DNA of 46,187 nt. It comes from an uncultured Olsenella sp. (lineage in GTDB: Bacteria; Actinomycetota; Coriobacteriia; Coriobacteriales; Atopobiaceae). The DNA is taken from NCBI GenBank assembly GCA_900548775.1, contig URLM01000011.1, forward strand, positions 1 to 46,187, written 5' to 3'. Below the pieces are notes generated by a model. That model saw nothing but the letters and a program-made list of their open reading frames with translations. It was not told the origin of the DNA and made no database searches. This document shows, one piece after another, positions 23,532-31,797 of the stretch; position 1 is the first letter of the stretch, and the number at the start of each line of letters is the position of its first letter. Made by a program: the position numbers and the translations under genes.

Positions 23532-24380
23532 CTAGATGGCGATGGGGATGTCTCTCACCTGGGGACCGCACTCGTAGTTCTCGACGATGAGGTCGTCGGT
23601 CGTGAAGTCGTAGAAGTCGGTGACCTCAGGGTTGAGCCTTACCTTTGGCGCGGCGAATCGCGGCCGCGAGATGAGCTCGCGGATGACGGGCACGTGCCTG
23701 TCGTAGATATGGGCGTCGGCAATCATATGCACAAGCTCGCCTGCGTTCATATTGGAGACCTGGGCCACCATCATGAGCAGGATCGCGTATTGGCACACGT
23801 TCCAGTTGTTTGCCGCAAGCACGTCCTGGCTGCGCTGCACGAGAAGCATGTTCAGCGTGGGCCGGCTCTCGCCTGGCTCCTGCGTCACATTGTAGATGGC
23901 GTTGAAGGCACAGGGGTACAGGTGCATCTCCGAGAGGTCGGCGAAGGTGTAGAGGTTGGTCATGATGCGTCGCGAGTAGGGGTTCTCGCGCAGGTCCTTG
24001 AGGACTCGGTCCATCTGGTCGAAGTCCCCGTCGGCATAGTGCGAGACCTGGGCGACCTGGTACCCGTATGCCTTGCCGATGGAGCCCGTCTCGTCTGCCC
24101 ACTCGTCCCAGATGTGGCTCTTGAGGTCGTGAACGTTGTTGGACTTGCGCTGATAGATCCAGAGGACCTCGTCCATGCAGCTCTTGAGGGCCGTGCGGCG
24201 AAGCGTGATGGCTGGGAACTCCTCGCGTAGGTCATAGCGGTTGCACACGCCAAAGCGCTTGATAGTGTAGGCTGGCGTGCCGTCCTCCCAGTGCGGGCGA
24301 ACCTTCTGACCCTCGGTGGTGGTCCCGTGCTCGAGGATGTCCGTGCACATGTCGACGAAGATGTCGTCTGCCTTGCTCAT
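23532..24380 (-). CDS. thyA: Thymidylate synthase (ThyA)
   Basis: 282 residues from ATG 24380, with AAGGGAG upstream. It methylates dUMP with methylene-THF, giving dTMP and dihydrofolate. The active-site Cys is C157 in LYPCAFN. In most ThyA proteins this Cys is followed by His (PCH), whereas here it is Ala. Together with NMLLVQRSQDVLAANNWNV and AHIYDRHVPVI this places it in the Bacillus/phage phi3T-like branch rather than the E. coli-like one, judged from memory. Downstream dfrA completes the cycle; the Nudix hydrolase gene ends 40 bp upstream. The open frame to 24848 covers that other gene in another frame and is not part of ThyA. Confidence 0.95.
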   Translation of the reverse strand: MSKADDIFVDMCTDILEHGTTTEGQKVRPHWEDGTPAYTIKRFGVCNRYDLREEFPAITLRRTALKSCMDEVLWIYQRKSNNVHDLKSHIWDEWADETGSIGKAYGYQVAQVSHYADGDFDQMDRVLKDLRENPYSRRIMTNLYTFADLSEMHLYPCAFNAIYNVTQEPGESRPTLNMLLVQRSQDVLAANNWNVCQYAILLMMVAQVSNMNAGELVHMIADAHIYDRHVPVIRELISRPRFAAPKVRLNPEVTDFYDFTTDDLIVENYECGPQVRDIPIAI

Positions 24381-24420
24381 TGGTCTCCCTTCGGTGCGCT
24401 GGCGCGCGGGGCACCCTTGC

Positions 24421-24861
24421 CTACAGGTGCTCTGACTCCATGATCTGGCCCCAGGTGAGCCCGAGCATCTGAATGAGCCCCTGGTCAGCCGGAAGCCACA
24501 ATACGTCGAGAAGTTCGTCGCGCCCAAGCCAGCGAATCTCCTTGTGCTCGCCCGGCTTGGCGACTGGCTCAGAACCCGGTGCCAGCGTGCACACAAAGCA
24601 GTCCATGTCGAGGTGGAACTCCGGGTAGTCGTAGTGCAGCGTGTCGAGAAGCCACATGACCTGGAGCTTGCAGCCAAGCTCCTCCATGACCTCTCGCCGG
24701 CAGGCCTCCTCGCTCGTCTCGCCGTCCTCGACCTTGCCGCCGGGGAACTCCCAGCCGTCCATGCCATGTGCGCGCCGCGCCGCCAGGATGTGCTCGTCGC
24801 GCTGGATGATGGCTGCGGCAACGTGAACCACAGGGCGCGTATCGCCACGTGCCGCCGTCAT
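24421..24861 (-). CDS. Nudix (MutT-type) hydrolase
   Basis: 146 residues. The Nudix box runs over residues 42-64 (GKVEDGETSEEACRREVMEE, then LG) and fits Gx5Ex7REUxEExGU. AIIQRDEHILAARRAHGMDGWEFPGGK is close to MutT/8-oxo-dGTPase and CTP pyrophosphohydrolase proteins, so cleaning of oxidised nucleotides is likely but not proven. Its ATG overlaps the stop codon of the thioesterase gene (ATGA), which implies translational coupling, and thyA follows 40 bp later. It belongs to a minus-strand gene run from 26737 to 22839. Confidence 0.93.
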   Translation of the reverse strand: MTAARGDTRPVVHVAAAIIQRDEHILAARRAHGMDGWEFPGGKVEDGETSEEACRREVMEELGCKLQVMWLLDTLHYDYPEFHLDMDCFVCTLAPGSEPVAKPGEHKEIRWLGRDELLDVLWLPADQGLIQMLGLTWGQIMESEHL

Positions 24862-25580
24862 GCGCGTCCCTCCATCCTCACGATGGCGCGAGGCTTGCCG
24901 TCCTCACCGTTTATGCTCACGGTGATGTCGTTGCCGCTGCCGTAGACCACGGGCTGCAGCGTGTCGCCGAGAAGCGCCATGGTCCGGTACTGCACCTCAA
25001 GATGCGCGAGGTCTATGGCATGCCCAAGCTCCCCGGCGGCGAGCAGGGCAAAGCGCACGTACTCGGCGTTGTTCACGTGGCGGTTCGTGTCCAGGTGCTG
25101 CTCGGTGACGACGATCTTGGAAGTTGGGGTTCCCGTGCCCTCGGGCTTGAGGCGTCGGGCGACCTGCGGCAGGCCCGTCGGACGCTCGTCTCCCTCGAGG
25201 AAGACTGACTCGCTCTGCGGGACGCTGATCACGCGCTCCTTCGAGAAATCGTACATGTACCACTGGGAGTCCGCGCGCACGTGCGTAGTGCCGTCTGCAC
25301 CGCGGATCTCGAAGCAGCGCTCTGCCTGGAGGCGCTTTATGGCGTAGCACCAGGTGCTCGTCGTAATGGTGTCGCAGAAGCGGGGGAGCGAGTCGATCTC
25401 TATGAGCCAGGACGTCACGAACCAGCCAAGATGGTCGTGTCTTAGCTCGCTCAGCCCCCTTCCCACCGCCTCGCAGTGGAAGGTCGAGCAATCCTGAAGG
25501 TAGTTCATCATGGGGACCAACGCGAGCATGCCGTTCTCGTCGCACTCGCTGTAGCGCACCCTGCTGTCAAATGAGTACAT
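24858..25580 (-). CDS. Acyl-ACP thioesterase (FatA/FatB family)
   Basis: 240 residues from ATG 25580, preceded by GGAGGC. Two hot-dog folds: the N-terminal one begins with SRVRYSECDENGMLALVPMMNYLQD and contains HDHLGWFVTSW. The C-terminal one has HLDTNRHVNNAEYVRF, the family signature with the Asn-His pair of the active site. It should release fatty acids from acyl-ACP in the cytoplasm, adjusting chain length or recycling acyl groups. It is translationally coupled to the Nudix gene. A further in-frame start at 25625 lacks a ribosome binding site. Confidence 0.92.
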   Translation of the reverse strand: MYSFDSRVRYSECDENGMLALVPMMNYLQDCSTFHCEAVGRGLSELRHDHLGWFVTSWLIEIDSLPRFCDTITTSTWCYAIKRLQAERCFEIRGADGTTHVRADSQWYMYDFSKERVISVPQSESVFLEGDERPTGLPQVARRLKPEGTGTPTSKIVVTEQHLDTNRHVNNAEYVRFALLAAGELGHAIDLAHLEVQYRTMALLGDTLQPVVYGSGNDITVSINGEDGKPRAIVRMEGRA

Positions 25581-25631
25581 GCCGCCTCCGGTTTGGTAGT
25601 TAAACACTCCACACCTTAGCAGCAAACGAGG

Positions 25632-26231
25632 CTAGCGTCTAAGCGTGATTCTCCAGCCCTTGAAGCCTGCATCCTGCGCCATCACCGAGAGGAACGTGTC
25701 TGCGGCAAAGGTCAGCGCGCATGTCGCCGCGGCTGCCTCGCACGCAAGCTCTCCCCACGACGAGAAGAAGGCCAGGAGCTGCGGTTCGATGACGAACACC
25801 ACTAGAACCGAGAAGAACCCAAAGACCGCCGAGGCGATGGGACAGACAAGGCCGCGGTAGTTGAGGGGCCATCCCGTGTAGTCCCACCACCGCTTGCCAA
25901 ATCGCTCCTCAAGCACTCGGCCCGTTGCGTACTCGATGGCGGTCGCAAGAACGGCACCCGCGACAAACACCGCAAACGGGCTCTGCAGGTGCCCGAGAAG
26001 CACATAGACCGCAATGGCACCGGTTCCATAGATGGGGCAGGCCGGTCCAAACAGGAAGCCCCGCCGCACAGGGCGGCGCTCGACGATGGAGCAGTAGACG
26101 GTCTCCCAGACCCATCCGCCAACGGAGATGGTGGTCATGGAGAGAACGAGAAGGGAGAGGCCAAACGGCGTGATGCTCGGGCCCGGCATCGTCGCAAGGG
26201 CAGTAAAGGCCGCCATGATGTGCTCTACCAT
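25632..26231 (-). CDS. Integral membrane protein of the CmpB type (PF06541-like)
   Basis: 199 residues from ATG 26231 with AGGAGG upstream. Four or five transmembrane segments are apparent (about 14-36, 55-75, 80-100, 120-145, 150-175). The sequence GGWVWETVYCSIVERRPVRR followed by GFLFGPACPIYGTG matches the putative ABC-transporter type IV/CmpB family, common in Firmicutes and Coriobacteriia and of unknown function. The start overlaps the end of the HD-domain gene by 7 bp, indicating coupling; the thioesterase gene follows 51 bp later. Confidence 0.87.
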   Translation of the reverse strand: MVEHIMAAFTALATMPGPSITPFGLSLLVLSMTTISVGGWVWETVYCSIVERRPVRRGFLFGPACPIYGTGAIAVYVLLGHLQSPFAVFVAGAVLATAIEYATGRVLEERFGKRWWDYTGWPLNYRGLVCPIASAVFGFFSVLVVFVIEPQLLAFFSSWGELACEAAAATCALTFAADTFLSVMAQDAGFKGWRITLRR

Positions 26232-26737
26232 GCGGGGCCTCCTTTCTCGATTCGCCGCCACGGCTGGCGAGCAAAGACCTCCACGGTCGAGCAGATCTTG
26301 TCAGCAAGCGAGACCACGAGCGCCTCCCTGTGCCTCGGGGGCGATGGCACAAGCGGGAACATGTGGTGCGCGATGATGTCACGCTCGAGGTTCGTAAGGT
26401 CTGGGAAGTCCCTCTCGGCGTTTCTCAGCGCGTGGCGGGGATGGGTGAAGCCGTGCCAGTTGTCCGGGGCCGCCTGGTGGTCGTGCCAGTCGTACAGGTA
26501 GTAGTCATGCAGGAGGGCCCCGCGAACGAGGGAGCGCTCGTCGCAGCGCAATCCCAACCCCCTGACGAGGAACAGGCTCAGGTAGGCCACTGCCGCGACG
26601 TGGTCGAGTGTGGTGGTTTGGCCATGCTGCACAAAGCCAGCCATGAGTGCCACGCGCGGGGATGCGAGCGTGGGGGCGGCCAGCTCCTCGTAGCGCTCGA
26701 GAGTCTCTTCTGGGGTAAAATGCACAGGTGTGTCCAA
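26225..26737 (-). CDS. HD-domain hydrolase-like protein
   Basis: Up to 170 residues. Metal-binding histidines typical of HD phosphohydrolases are present: LDHVAAVAYLSL, ALLHDYYLYDW (the HD pair) and NWHGFTHPRHALRNAE with IIAHHMFPL further on. Small HD proteins of this type are widespread; the substrate is unknown. The start is uncertain: TTG at 26737 sits too close to AGGA, and GTG at 26725 is the alternative. It is the first gene of the minus-strand run and is divergent from the TetR-type regulator across a 100-bp region with a clear dyad, so it is probably controlled by it. Confidence 0.85.
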   Translation of the reverse strand: MDTPVHFTPEETLERYEELAAPTLASPRVALMAGFVQHGQTTTLDHVAAVAYLSLFLVRGLGLRCDERSLVRGALLHDYYLYDWHDHQAAPDNWHGFTHPRHALRNAERDFPDLTNLERDIIAHHMFPLVPSPPRHREALVVSLADKICSTVEVFARQPWRRIEKGGPAW

Positions 26738-26751
26738 TTCCTAAGACTTGA

Positions 26752-26775
26752 CTTATTTCAATTTCTGGAAATAAG
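26752..26775. promoter_or_regulatory. Probable TetR-type operator
   Basis: CTTATTTC (26752-26759) and GAAATAAG (26768-26775) form a perfect 8-bp inverted repeat with an 8-bp spacer. It lies in the short AT-rich stretch between the HD gene and the divergent TetR gene and touches the -10 box TATACT (26776-26781). That is the usual geometry for TetR-family autoregulation. Confidence 0.55.
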
Positions 26776-26781
26776 TATACT
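26776..26781 (+). promoter_or_regulatory. -10 box of the TetR gene, possibly shared
   Basis: TATACT lies within the palindrome AGTATACT, so the same hexamer can be read on both strands and might serve both divergent genes. The -35 match (TTATTT at 17 bp) is weak. Confidence 0.45.
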
Positions 26782-26837
26782 CTTGGAATTAGATTATGTG
26801 CGAGAAGCGAGAAAAAGGGAATCGAAGGGCGAGAAAG

Positions 26838-27470
26838 ATGGGAGCCAAGTCCATAGGGCACGTTGACCTTCGCGTGAAGCGTTCGCAGGCTGCCATTCGT
26901 GGAGCCGTTGTCTCGCTGCTCTCGGAGATGCCCACCCAGGACATCACCGCCAAGGACGTCGCAGACCGCGCCCTCATTAACAAGAAGACCTTCTATGCCC
27001 ACTATCCTAGCGTGCAGGCGGTCCTCGTGGAGATAGAGAACGACGCCGTCGAGGAGGTCTCCGGAATCGTCGAGTCTGGTGACGTGAGCACTCCCGCCGG
27101 GCTTTCAAAGGTGCTCGCAAGGCTCAAGGACCTTGCCGCAGACGGCGCCACGGCCTTTGGCTCCCTTGTCGGCACGCCCGCCCGCACCGTTCTCGCCGAG
27201 CGCATGCGCCGCGAGCTCTCGGAGCGGCTGAGCAGGCTCTCCGCGGTCTCGGCGCAGTTCTCCGAGTCCCTTTCGTCGAGGCTCTCCTGCGCTGTGGACT
27301 TTGCCGCTGGCGGCATTGTTACGCTGCTTGGCAGTTGGCTTCTGGGCGAGCGCAGCATGAGCGAGGACGAGCTCTCCCAGACGGTGATTCAGTCCGCGCG
27401 CTCCTGTCTCGGTTCTGCTCGCTCTGCGGTTGCCGGTCAGGCCAACGACTCCGTGGCGCGTTCACGCTGA
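26838..27470 (+). CDS. TetR-family transcriptional regulator
   Basis: 210 residues from ATG 26838 (GAAGGG upstream). The N-terminal DNA-binding domain has ITAKDVADRALINKKTFYAHY at 36-56, typical TetR helix-turn-helix with the T-F-Y-x-H-Y end. The ligand domain (60-210) is helical and has no recognisable specificity. An in-frame ATG at 26796 is only 15 nt after the -10 box and lacks a ribosome binding site, so I prefer 26838. It probably represses itself and the divergent HD/CmpB/thioesterase genes through the dyad at 26752-26775. Confidence 0.9.
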   Translation: MGAKSIGHVDLRVKRSQAAIRGAVVSLLSEMPTQDITAKDVADRALINKKTFYAHYPSVQAVLVEIENDAVEEVSGIVESGDVSTPAGLSKVLARLKDLAADGATAFGSLVGTPARTVLAERMRRELSERLSRLSAVSAQFSESLSSRLSCAVDFAAGGIVTLLGSWLLGERSMSEDELSQTVIQSARSCLGSARSAVAGQANDSVARSR

Positions 27471-27484
27471 CGCTGTCGCGCCCC

Positions 27485-27493
27485 TGTTAGAAT
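27485..27493 (+). promoter_or_regulatory. Extended -10 element before the oxidoreductase gene
   Basis: TGTTAGAAT (TGn plus TAGAAT) about 80 bp upstream of the Gfo/Idh/MocA start. The identical string with the following CAAC occurs at 41053 upstream of glf, supporting a real promoter motif. Confidence 0.45.
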
Positions 27494-27572
27494 CAACTTC
27501 AAGAAGGGGCGTCCTGTTCTTGCCGTCTGGGGCACTGACGCTCCTGTTATTTCAACAGGAAGGGGCGCCATT

Positions 27573-28643
27573 ATGGCCGAGGGGAAGAGCGTTCGTATCG
27601 CAACGATTGGAACGAGCGGCATTTGTCAGCGGTTCCTTGATGCCCTCGCCTCCTACGATGGCGCCGAATACGCGGGCGCCTATTCGCGGGATCTCGCCCG
27701 CGCGCGATCGTTCTCCCAGGAGCACGGCGGGACCCTCGCCTTCGACTCTCTTGAGGACCTGTGCTCCTCCCCGGATGCCGACGCCGTCTACATAAGCTCG
27801 CCCAATGCGGCTCATGCTTCCCAGGCCCTGTCGCTTGTTCTCGCGGGAAAGCACGTGCTGGTCGAGAAGTCCTTCGTTGCCAACGCCCGCGAGGCGACTC
27901 GCGTGTTTGACGCTGCCTCTGAGCAGGGCGTTGTTGCCATGGAGGCCATGCGCTCCATCCACACCCCCGGCTTTTTGGCCGTGGAAGAGACGCTTCCTCA
28001 GCTGGGCGAGGTCCGTCTTGCGCAGATGGGCTTCTCGAAGGTGACGTCGCGCATCTCGCGCCTGAGGGCGGGGGAGCGGCTCAACGTCTTCGACCCGCGC
28101 CTCGCGGGTGGCAGCCTCATGGACATCGGCGTCTACTGCGTCGAGCCCGCCATCGCGCTCTTTGGTCGACCCGCCTCGGTGAGTGCGTCGCTCGTCACGA
28201 CCTCGGTGCCGGGCGAGCCTGAGGACTCCCCATACGGGACGGTGGACCTCGCTGGCGCATTGCTCCTGGGCTATGGCGACAAGGCCGTGTCGCTCTCGTT
28301 TGGCAAGGTCTCGGACGACCTCGCGCCCTGCCAGATCGAGGGCGAGCGCGCGACCCTCATCTACCAGGACATCACCAAGCCGCATGACCTCCGCGTGGTG
28401 GAGCACGTCGACCGCGGCATGACCTGGGGTACCGTGGGAGGCAACGAGCGCACGGTGGAGGTCGAGAACCCCGAGAACGACATGGTCTGCGAGCTCGCGG
28501 ACTTCTGCGATGCCATCCGTGGTGACGCGGGCGCGCTCGAGCGCGCCGCGATGTGGTCGAAGGTCACGCTGGAGTCCCTGAGGGTCATGGACGTTGCCCG
28601 CGAGCAGGCAGGCGTTCGCTTCCCGGCCGACGACTTGGCATAA
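27573..28643 (+). CDS. Gfo/Idh/MocA-family oxidoreductase
   Basis: 356 residues. The N-terminal Rossmann domain has ATIGTSGICQRFLDAL (10-25) and ISSPNAAHASQALSLVLAGKHVLVEKSF, where EKS replaces the family's EKP, with the catalytic-type lysine kept. The C-terminal domain includes GGSLMDIGVYCVEPA, the conserved D-x-G-x-Y segment. It should oxidise or reduce a sugar, cyclitol or similar substrate with NAD(P). It is followed after 108 bp by a DUF4867 gene, with which such enzymes may act in sugar-acid metabolism (inference). The ATG is preceded by AGGAAGGGG. Confidence 0.92.
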   Translation: MAEGKSVRIATIGTSGICQRFLDALASYDGAEYAGAYSRDLARARSFSQEHGGTLAFDSLEDLCSSPDADAVYISSPNAAHASQALSLVLAGKHVLVEKSFVANAREATRVFDAASEQGVVAMEAMRSIHTPGFLAVEETLPQLGEVRLAQMGFSKVTSRISRLRAGERLNVFDPRLAGGSLMDIGVYCVEPAIALFGRPASVSASLVTTSVPGEPEDSPYGTVDLAGALLLGYGDKAVSLSFGKVSDDLAPCQIEGERATLIYQDITKPHDLRVVEHVDRGMTWGTVGGNERTVEVENPENDMVCELADFCDAIRGDAGALERAAMWSKVTLESLRVMDVAREQAGVRFPADDLA

Positions 28644-28751
28644 CTCCGTCCATCGTCTCTCTTCGCCGCACGCCGGACAGTCGGTACTGGCCGCTCAGAG
28701 CCGCCCTAGGATGTGGAGCGGTTCGACTGGCTCGTTCGGTTGGAGGAGAGC

Positions 28752-29396
28752 ATGGAGATTCTCTCGTGCAGGGACCCAAAGTTTCGTGAGTACGGTGCTG
28801 TTTGGGATGACATCCCAGGCGACATCGTGGACTCCCTGGTGGATGCGGTTGAGAACAACGTCGAGATGCCGGAGGGCCTCGCCTACACCCCGGAGATTGC
28901 CCCCATCCATGAGGCGACGGGCGTGGGGGAGCTCGCCAGGACTCTCGTTGGCGGCCTCGATGTCCAGGTGGGCGCCGTTGCCGGGCACAACACGTACTTG
29001 AACTCCCTTGAGTACCACCGCACGAGCGAGTTCAACATGCCCGTCTCGACCGACTGCGTCATGCTCTTCGGGCATCAGTGGGACATCGTGGACGGGGTCT
29101 TTGACACGTCCAACGTGGTGGCCTTCCGGGTGCCGGCACGCACCATGGTCGAGATATACGCGACGACCTTGCACTACGCGCCGATCGACATCGCAGGCGC
29201 CGGCTACAAGATTGCAGTGATCCTTCCGAAGGGCGTCAACACCGAGAAGCCCAGCCTCGACGTGGAGTGCGGCGACTCAGGCCTGCTCTTTGGCTGCAGC
29301 AAGTACGTTCTCGCCCACCCAGAGAGCCCCGATGCCGCCGAGGGGGCCAGGGTCGCGCTCAAGGGTGAGAACTACCGCCTGGTTCTCTCGGAGTAG
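28752..29396 (+). CDS. DUF4867 family protein
   Basis: 214 residues from ATG 28752 with GGAGGAG upstream. The pattern VQVGAVAGHNTYLNSLEYHRTSEF, then VMLFGHQWDIVDG and VEIYATTLHYAP, is the one I recall for DUF4867, a cupin-like family found in gut Firmicutes and Actinobacteria and related in fold to ureidoglycolate lyases. The conserved His and Glu in LEYHRTSE could bind a metal. No signal peptide. It may be co-transcribed with the upstream oxidoreductase. The family is of unknown function, and carbohydrate metabolism is only suggested by context. Confidence 0.85.
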   Translation: MEILSCRDPKFREYGAVWDDIPGDIVDSLVDAVENNVEMPEGLAYTPEIAPIHEATGVGELARTLVGGLDVQVGAVAGHNTYLNSLEYHRTSEFNMPVSTDCVMLFGHQWDIVDGVFDTSNVVAFRVPARTMVEIYATTLHYAPIDIAGAGYKIAVILPKGVNTEKPSLDVECGDSGLLFGCSKYVLAHPESPDAAEGARVALKGENYRLVLSE

Positions 29397-29411
29397 CCCA
29401 GTACGCATGCG

Positions 29412-29435
29412 AGCGGGCGCCGAGGGGCGCCCGCT
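29412..29435. terminator. Hairpin between convergent genes
   Basis: AGCGGGCGCC (29412-29421) pairs perfectly with GGCGCCCGCT (29426-29435) across a 4-nt loop. It sits between convergent genes and covers the stop codon of the lipid-kinase homologue (29434-29436). There is no long T-run; probably a bidirectional terminator. Confidence 0.65.
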
Positions 29436-30408
29436 ACTCCTTGGGAAAGGCTATCTCGTCGGCATCGGTGAAGCGGGCCGGGGCGTCGGACGTTGGCCTG
29501 TACGGGCTCATGCTGTCCACCACGATGTTGCATGCACCGGGCAGGACCTTCGCGCGGTACTCCGTGACGCCCGAGCTTACGACGTCGCCGTCGATCTCGA
29601 GAGGAACGGGCTCCTCGGTGCGTACCGTTATCTCGCGGCCCCGGAACGCCTCCAGGTGCGGGCGACCTATGGACTTGCCGCTCTTGTCCACGATGCCCAA
29701 GAAGAGCGGTCTGAGCACCTGGGCGGCGTCCTGCGTCTCGATGACAATGACGTCGAGAAGCCCGTCGTCCATCCTGCAGTCAGGGACAATCTGGATGTCC
29801 CCCTGGATCATCGCGTTGTTCGCGACCATGCAGGAGATTCCCCTGCGACGGTATTCCTGCCCGTCGACGACGATGGTGAACTCCTCGACCGTTGGCCGTG
29901 GGTTGGCGAACGCCGCGGCGAAGTACGCCGCCTGCCCCATTGCGGCCTTGTTAGGAAGCGCCGCCTCCATGAGCTGGGCGTCGAAGCCCGTGCCAGACAT
30001 GAGGCCAAAGCCCTTCACGTGCTCCTCGCCCTGCTCGTCATTCCAAGAGATCTCGCCGAGGTCCACGCATGCCGTGTGGCCAACGCGGCATGCGCGGGCG
30101 AGAGCAGCTGGCTCCGGTGCGTTGCCGATGTTTGCGAAGAGGAGGTTTGCCGTGCCAGAGGGGAACACGCAGACGGGCACCGAGCGCCCACGAAGCGCGT
30201 GGAGGAGTCCGGTGACAGACCCGTCTCCGCCAGAAAGCACGCAGACGTCGAAGTCGTCGACGTCACGGACCACGTCCTCTGCCACGAAGTCTGGCGCAAG
30301 CGCGCGGAAGGTGCACTCGTCGCCGGCATGGACGAGGGCCCGCTCGAACTCGAAGATGGCGTCGGAGCCAAAGCCCGACAACGGGTTGTGGATGATGACG
30401 CTGCGCAT
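29434..30408 (-). CDS. Diacylglycerol/lipid kinase family protein (DagK/YegS-like)
   Basis: 324 residues from ATG 30408 preceded by GGGGAGGA. The catalytic domain has IIHNPLSGFGS (5-15), VLSGGDGSVTGLLHAL with GGDGS at 60-64, and VFPSGTANLLFANI, a variant of the GTxNDFA motif. The C-terminal beta domain has GISCMVANNAMIQGD, PDCRMDDGLLDVIVI and PLEIDGDVV. It should phosphorylate a lipid, most likely diacylglycerol, at the membrane. The reading open to 30444 lacks a ribosome binding site at its first codon. It is divergent from the RNase D gene. Confidence 0.92.
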   Translation of the reverse strand: MRSVIIHNPLSGFGSDAIFEFERALVHAGDECTFRALAPDFVAEDVVRDVDDFDVCVLSGGDGSVTGLLHALRGRSVPVCVFPSGTANLLFANIGNAPEPAALARACRVGHTACVDLGEISWNDEQGEEHVKGFGLMSGTGFDAQLMEAALPNKAAMGQAAYFAAAFANPRPTVEEFTIVVDGQEYRRRGISCMVANNAMIQGDIQIVPDCRMDDGLLDVIVIETQDAAQVLRPLFLGIVDKSGKSIGRPHLEAFRGREITVRTEEPVPLEIDGDVVSSGVTEYRAKVLPGACNIVVDSMSPYRPTSDAPARFTDADEIAFPKE

Positions 30409-30540
30409 GATGGTCCTCCCCGGTCCCCCAACGAGGGATAGCATGTATCATGTTCCGGGCACCGGCCCCCGCCGGGCCACCGTCACATGGTAGACCATCG
30501 CCATGACCTTTGGGTAACACCTTTGAGCTGGGAGAGTCGA

Positions 30541-31671
30541 GTGTACATATCCACAAGCGATGAACTGAGCGCCTTCTGCGAGAGGATTGGCAAGGAACGC
30601 GTCATTGCCGTGGACACGGAGTTTCTCCGCGAGCGAACCTACTACCCCAAGCTCTGCCTGGTCCAGGTTGGGACGGCCAGCGAGATAGGCGCAATCGACC
30701 CCATCCTCATCAAGGACCTCTCGCCCCTGGCGAGCATCTTCGCGGACGAGCGGGTGACCAAGGTGTTCCACGCCTGCGGCCAGGACCTCGAGGTCATTCT
30801 CGACGGAATGGGCGTGGCCTGCACGTCGGTCTTCGACACGCAGGTGGCGGCGGCATTCCTGGGGATGCGCCAGCAGGTGAGCTACGCCTCGCTCGTGGAG
30901 GCATACGCCGGCGTGAGGCTTCCCAAGGCTGAGTCCCTCACGGACTGGTCGCGTCGGCCGCTCGACCCCGAGCAGCTCACCTACGCCGAGGACGACGTCC
31001 GCTACCTCCCCGCAATCTACGAGAGCATGATCGAGCAGCTCGTCGAGAAGGACCGCCTTTCCTGGGTCCAGCCGGAGATCGCGGAGGTGTGCGACCCCTC
31101 CCACATGCACAGGGACCCACGCATGGCCTACCTCAGGCTCAAGCGCTCGAGCTCCCTCACGCGCCGTCAGCTCGCCATTGCCCGCGAGGTCTGCGCGTGG
31201 CGCGAGAAGACGGCCGCGAGTCACGACATTCCGCGCAAGTGGGTCCTCTCCGACGAGGTCGTGGTCGAGGTCTGCAAGCGTGCGCCGCGCACCCGCGACC
31301 GCCTTCGCAAGATTCGCGGCACCGACCAACTGGCCGAGAAGGACGTGCGTGACCTCCTCGAGATGGTGCAGGTAGGGGAGGGGGTTCCTGCCTCCGAGTG
31401 CCCGCAGCAGGAACGTCACTCCCACCCCTCGCCCGAGCTCGAGAGCGTCGTGGACCTCATGATCGCGCTCGTGAGGGTGGTCTCGGAGAAGTCTGGCATC
31501 GCCACGCAGCTCATTGCCACGAGGGATGACCTCGTCGAGTTCGCCCAGGACCGCTCCAAGTCCCGCCTTGCGAGCGGCTGGCGCTACGAGCTTGCCGGCA
31601 GGCAGCTGGAGAGCCTGCTCGAGGGCTCCGTGGGACTCACGGTGCGTGACGGCCGCATAGAGCTCATCTAG
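30541..31671 (+). CDS. rnd: Ribonuclease D-like 3'-5' exoribonuclease
   Basis: 376 residues from GTG 30541 with GGGAGAG upstream. The DEDD exonuclease residues are visible: D25 and E27 in VIAVDTEFLRERTYY, the Asp in FHACGQDLEVI, and YAEDDVRYLPAIYE for the final Asp/Tyr. An HRDC domain (about 205-290, with LTRRQLAIAREVCAWREKTA) follows, as in RNase D, and a second helical HRDC-like region closes the protein. It trims 3' ends of tRNA precursors and other small RNAs. An earlier ATG at 30487 has no ribosome binding site. Confidence 0.93.
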   Translation: MYISTSDELSAFCERIGKERVIAVDTEFLRERTYYPKLCLVQVGTASEIGAIDPILIKDLSPLASIFADERVTKVFHACGQDLEVILDGMGVACTSVFDTQVAAAFLGMRQQVSYASLVEAYAGVRLPKAESLTDWSRRPLDPEQLTYAEDDVRYLPAIYESMIEQLVEKDRLSWVQPEIAEVCDPSHMHRDPRMAYLRLKRSSSLTRRQLAIAREVCAWREKTAASHDIPRKWVLSDEVVVEVCKRAPRTRDRLRKIRGTDQLAEKDVRDLLEMVQVGEGVPASECPQQERHSHPSPELESVVDLMIALVRVVSEKSGIATQLIATRDDLVEFAQDRSKSRLASGWRYELAGRQLESLLEGSVGLTVRDGRIELI

Positions 31672-31797
31672 GGACGTCGCGTTCTGGGGCGCTTTCGCGG
31701 GAGCGCTATTTATGTCGCGGGGCTTCTGTATCATCGTTGGCGTCGGATGGGCTTGGGTACATATGCCACACGGCCCCCAACGATTGGAGCTTCACAC

